Shown here one piece after another: positions 5,924 through 8,211 of a stretch of DNA of 8,211 nucleotides. Each line of letters begins with the position of its first letter. The first letter of the stretch is position 1. Origin of the DNA: Thermodesulfobacteriota bacterium (GTDB taxonomy: Bacteria; Desulfobacterota; DSM-4660; Desulfatiglandales; HGW-15); the NCBI GenBank assembly GCA_025454125.1, contig JALOPA010000059.1, positions 1-8,211 on the forward strand, read 5' to 3'. Made by a program: the position numbers and the translations under genes. Under the pieces are notes generated by a model. It was given only the letters and a program-made list of their open reading frames with translations, ran no database searches and was not told the DNA's origin.

Positions 5924-7958
5924 CAGCAGCCTCATCTTCGATTTGTTTGGCGACGTCGTTCATGATCGCAATGAACTTGTTCACTATGGTGGGCCCAAGG
6001 GCTCCCACCAGTGGTCGTTGTTGGTTTTGTCGGTCGAAAAGGTAGCGGTCCAACCGCCCAAGCTCCTGGCTAAGGGTGTGTGCGGTGCCCTTCATGTATT
6101 TCTCGGCGCACCCCAAGGCCTCTATCCAGGCCGCGATCGCCTCACAGGACTTGAGGTGATCGGATTCGTGCCGTTCCAGAGTGTCATCAAGTGCATCCCA
6201 AGCCGCAGCCAGGCGTTCTGCAAGGACGGTTCCGATGGGAGTTTTCCCTTGTTGTAAGCGTGTGAGGTATTGTGTCGCTCTCCGCAAGGGTGCGATGTTC
6301 CACTGCCGGCTGTTCGGGGTTTGCCCGTAGCCTTGTTTCACGCCCCATGGCCGTAGGGAAGGCGTTTCTGCGTAGGCGGCTAGCGCGATCGCATAGACGC
6401 CCAACGTGTCCTCGGGTCCGTATCCAGTCAGCAACTCAGCCGGGGCGATAGCCTGACTGGCACACAACTTCCCAAGCAACTCGGGTGGACTTTGGCAGGT
6501 GGTGGCTGTGGGTTTTGTGGGAGGGAGGGTCGGGGATATCACCCTCTCCCGAGACACCTCCTCGCCCTCTGTTTCCGCGTGTTCCAACCAGAAAGCCACT
6601 TTCTTGGGAGATTGCAGGGTCTCCAGAATCCAGAAGGCTGCGCGTTTTCGTAGTTTCCCCTTCCGCTCACACGCCAGGATTTCCTTCAAGAACCTTAGCG
6701 TCTCGGTAGTTCCCCCCATTTTCTGAACCTGTTCGTGCAGTGCGCTTCGGTGCTCTGCACTCCACTTGATTCCACATTTTTCGAATTCTTCAATCAGCTC
6801 CTGCAAGCTTGTACCGTATGCCCCCTGTTCGGCATCTGAAGGAGGACCTCCCCCCCCTGGGCAGGCAAGGGCAGGCGTTTGGGCCTCAGTCCCCTCGCGC
6901 GCGCGCGGTACCTCCCGGGTACTGCCTGCCGCCTGAGAGGGGTACGTACTTAAAATTCTATTATATGGAAGGGGTTGTTCTCTTCTTCCTTCAGAAGATC
7001 TGTCTGTCTCTTCCAGGGACCTGTCATTGTTTTCCTGACCCCTGTCTTTTTCTTCCGGTGAAGACCTGTCGTTCTTTTCCGGACCCTTGTCTTTTTCTTC
7101 CGGAACCCTGTTGTGTTTATCCTGCAGCCTGTCGGGTCCTTCCGGATCTAACACATCCTCTACTTGGAGGCCTGAGGGAGCCTGGGCAGAAGTGGCCGAG
7201 CCAGGTTGGTCATGTTGAGGCAAAGGAACACCATGGGCGTCTGTCAGGACCAAACCTTCTGGAATAGCGTGCTCGCCGGTCCAGCGAACACGGAGGTAGG
7301 GTTTCTTGCTGCCCACACCCCGCGCGTCGAACCGTTCGAAGGCGCCTAATTGAACCAGTTGGAACAAGCGGTAGCGCAGGCCGCGCTCACCCAAATGGAG
7401 GTGACTTTCGCCTATAACAGCCTCGGCGTGGAACAAGACCGGGGTGTCGACTGAGAGCCCATTCGCGGCCTGCTCCTCGGAAAGGTAGCGGTAGATGGCA
7501 AGCCAGGTGCACCGCAGGGCTGGGCCGAAGTCGGGATTGGCGTGGAATACGAACTCCCGCGGGACCTCAATGCCGCGGAAGCGGGTTGCGAAACCTTTGA
7601 AGGCGGGGTGGGGCGTGGAAACTCCGGCCCAGCGCAACCGGTATTGGTTTCCTCTGGGGTCTGAACCGCCGGGGATGACGTCCAGATACCCAAGGTCCTC
7701 CAGGGCGCGGAGAAGCTTCCGAGTGCGCCGAGCGTCTTGGGCAGCCAAGCCGAGCGCAGTCTGGATGGTCGCCATTTGAAGGTGAAAATAGCCGAATTCA
7801 TTGGCTGTTGTGCCAAAAAGCCGCGCAGAGCCATGGGTAAGGCTTTGAATGGCGACCAAAGTCCACCGAAGTTCATCCGAGATGGGGAGCGTGAGCAGAT
7901 CTGGGTGGGTTCGGAAGTAGTTCTGGCGTAGCGGATGAAGGCGGGGCACTGGGTTCAT
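5910..7958 (-). CDS. Putative replication initiator with two winged-helix domains and a repeat linker
   Basis: This 682-residue protein begins MNPVPRLHPLRQNYF. Two DNA-binding-type regions follow. At about 26-110 a helix-rich segment contains MATIQTALGLAAQDARR, then LRALEDLGYLDVI and a wing ending YRLRW. At about 149-225 a second module contains LRYRLFQLVQLGAFERF and ends LRVRW. Tandem winged helices are the architecture of Rep_3-type plasmid initiators and a single one that of lambda O, but no family signature was confirmed. Residues 272-322 are charged tandem repeats with a 15-residue period (PEEKDKG then PEKNDRSS, PEEKDRG then QENNDRSL). A Pro/Gly-rich linker follows, then a helical C-terminal half from about 385 that could bind the orphan protein or helicase. 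The ATG at 7958 overlaps the upstream stop as ATGA and has AAGG at 7 nt; an earlier in-frame start at 7991 is less likely. The initiator role is inferred from domains plus the helicase/primase context. Confidence 0.68.
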   Translation of the reverse strand: MNPVPRLHPLRQNYFRTHPDLLTLPISDELRWTLVAIQSLTHGSARLFGTTANEFGYFHLQMATIQTALGLAAQDARRTRKLLRALEDLGYLDVIPGGSDPRGNQYRLRWAGVSTPHPAFKGFATRFRGIEVPREFVFHANPDFGPALRCTWLAIYRYLSEEQAANGLSVDTPVLFHAEAVIGESHLHLGERGLRYRLFQLVQLGAFERFDARGVGSKKPYLRVRWTGEHAIPEGLVLTDAHGVPLPQHDQPGSATSAQAPSGLQVEDVLDPEGPDRLQDKHNRVPEEKDKGPEKNDRSSPEEKDRGQENNDRSLEETDRSSEGRREQPLPYNRILSTYPSQAAGSTREVPRAREGTEAQTPALACPGGGGPPSDAEQGAYGTSLQELIEEFEKCGIKWSAEHRSALHEQVQKMGGTTETLRFLKEILACERKGKLRKRAAFWILETLQSPKKVAFWLEHAETEGEEVSRERVISPTLPPTKPTATTCQSPPELLGKLCASQAIAPAELLTGYGPEDTLGVYAIALAAYAETPSLRPWGVKQGYGQTPNSRQWNIAPLRRATQYLTRLQQGKTPIGTVLAERLAAAWDALDDTLERHESDHLKSCEAIAAWIEALGCAEKYMKGTAHTLSQELGRLDRYLFDRQNQQRPLVGALGPTIVNKFIAIMNDVAKQIEDEAADVAG
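6896..6907. repeat. (CG)6 dinucleotide run
   Basis: Six perfect CG dinucleotides occur within the initiator linker, encoding alternating Arg and Ala. The run can adopt Z-DNA when supercoiled. It sits about 35 bp from the AT-rich patch. It may simply reflect high GC coding of a low-complexity linker. Confidence 0.55.
6942..6971. other. AT-rich patch beside the repeats, candidate DNA unwinding element
   Basis: Within the GC-rich initiator gene the plus strand here includes TTAAAATTCTATTATATGG. It encodes LPYNRILSTY and lies about 20 bp from the last iteron-like unit. In lambda ori an AT-rich segment follows the O-binding iterons inside gene O in the same way. A role as the melting site is inferred. 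Confidence 0.45.
6993..7145 (-). repeat. Seven tandem 21-24 bp iteron-like units inside the initiator gene
   Basis: On the minus strand the units lie at 7145-7125, 7124-7104, 7103-7083, 7082-7059, 7058-7038, 7037-7014 and 7013-6993. They share a core like GGAAGAAAAAGACAGG. Units alternate 21 and 24 bp in the central part, giving a 45-bp higher-order period. The units at 7103 and 7058 differ by a single base over the first 21 bp. The period of about two helical turns, head-to-tail order and location beside an AT-rich patch resemble plasmid or lambda iterons. The units keep the reading frame and encode a charged linker, so selection on the protein alone is the alternative explanation. Confidence 0.8.
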
Positions 7959-8152
7959 AGACCACCCTTGCGCCCATGGCAAGACACGCACAGAATGGTG
8001 GAACTCGGGGCGTAGCCCTCAAGCGTTGTGGTCGGCATTGGCGTACTCGGATGATGTTGATCGCAGCGGCACGGTGGTGCAAACACCGTGGCCTGAAGCC
8101 CCGACTCTATCACCCTCGGCCTTGGCGATCCAGGGCCGAGGTGCTCGCACAC
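7955..8152 (-). CDS. Small HNH-like zinc-binding ORF upstream of the initiator
   Basis: This 65-codon ORF begins with GTG; an in-frame stop at 8191-8189 limits any extension. AGGA lies 4 nt before the GTG, a short spacing. Residues from about 31 include CRCDQHHP and the end reads ILCVSCHGRKGGL, which matches the LCxxCHxRK ending of HNH endonucleases, with DQHH as a possible counterpart of their DHH. Family members usually have a clear CxxC pair before the DHH and an Asn before the final CxxC; here the first pair is irregular and no Asn is visible. Its stop overlaps the initiator start as ATGA, which supports translation. It is shorter than most HNH nucleases, so it could be a minimal nuclease, a degraded remnant or a zinc-binding regulatory peptide. 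A competing frame, open from the right edge to 8019, shows no recognisable motif. Confidence 0.42.
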   Translation of the reverse strand: MCEHLGPGSPRPRVIESGLQATVFAPPCRCDQHHPSTPMPTTTLEGYAPSSTILCVSCHGRKGGL

Positions 8153-8211
8153 CTGGTCCTGAGAGGGGTTGAGGGATAAGAGAGGACATCAGTACAAGGC
8201 TACTCCTAACC

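Noticed and set aside
8019..8210. Minus-strand frame open from the right edge, overlapping the HNH-like ORF
   Set aside because: Its translation has no recognisable motif, and its stop is not linked to the initiator start. It could be the tail of an upstream gene, but nothing in the window supports that.

Overview
The window is a compact replication-and-partition module, read entirely from the minus strand. It looks like part of a bacterial extrachromosomal element: a GC-rich plasmid, a plasmid-prophage or a chromid. Conventional Shine-Dalgarno sequences precede most starts and stop/start codons overlap repeatedly, so the host is a bacterium. The sequence alone does not let me name the taxon. 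There is no tRNA, rRNA, CRISPR array or transposase.

Layout, read right to left in the direction of transcription. (1) 8152-7955: a 65-residue HNH-like ORF whose stop overlaps the next start as ATGA. (2) 7958-5910: a 682-residue protein with two apparent winged-helix domains, a repetitive charged linker and a helical C-terminal part; it is probably the replication initiator. Its gene carries seven tandem 21-24 bp iteron-like units next to an AT-rich patch, so the origin may lie inside the initiator gene as in phage lambda O. (3) 5923-5558: a 121-residue orphan protein. (4) 5565-4072: a DnaB-type replicative helicase. (5) 4069-2147: a DnaG-type primase. (6) 1786-2146: a 361 bp non-coding gap, strongly purine-rich on the transcribed-sense strand, with short tandem repeats and a good sigma-70-like promoter. 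(7) 1785-550: a ParA-type ATPase with unusual motifs. (8) 553-1: a protein cut by the window edge, probably the ribbon-helix-helix (RHH) centromere-binding partner of the ParA.

The genes suggest how the element works. The initiator would bind its origin, the helicase would be loaded there (perhaps with the orphan protein), and the element's own primase would start synthesis, so the element may depend little on host DnaB and DnaG. The ParA/RHH pair, expressed from its own promoter, would segregate the copies; the repeats in the gap upstream of parA are the natural candidate for the centromere or operator. Most of the replication genes overlap or nearly abut, which points to one translationally coupled operon whose promoter lies beyond the right edge or was not recognised.
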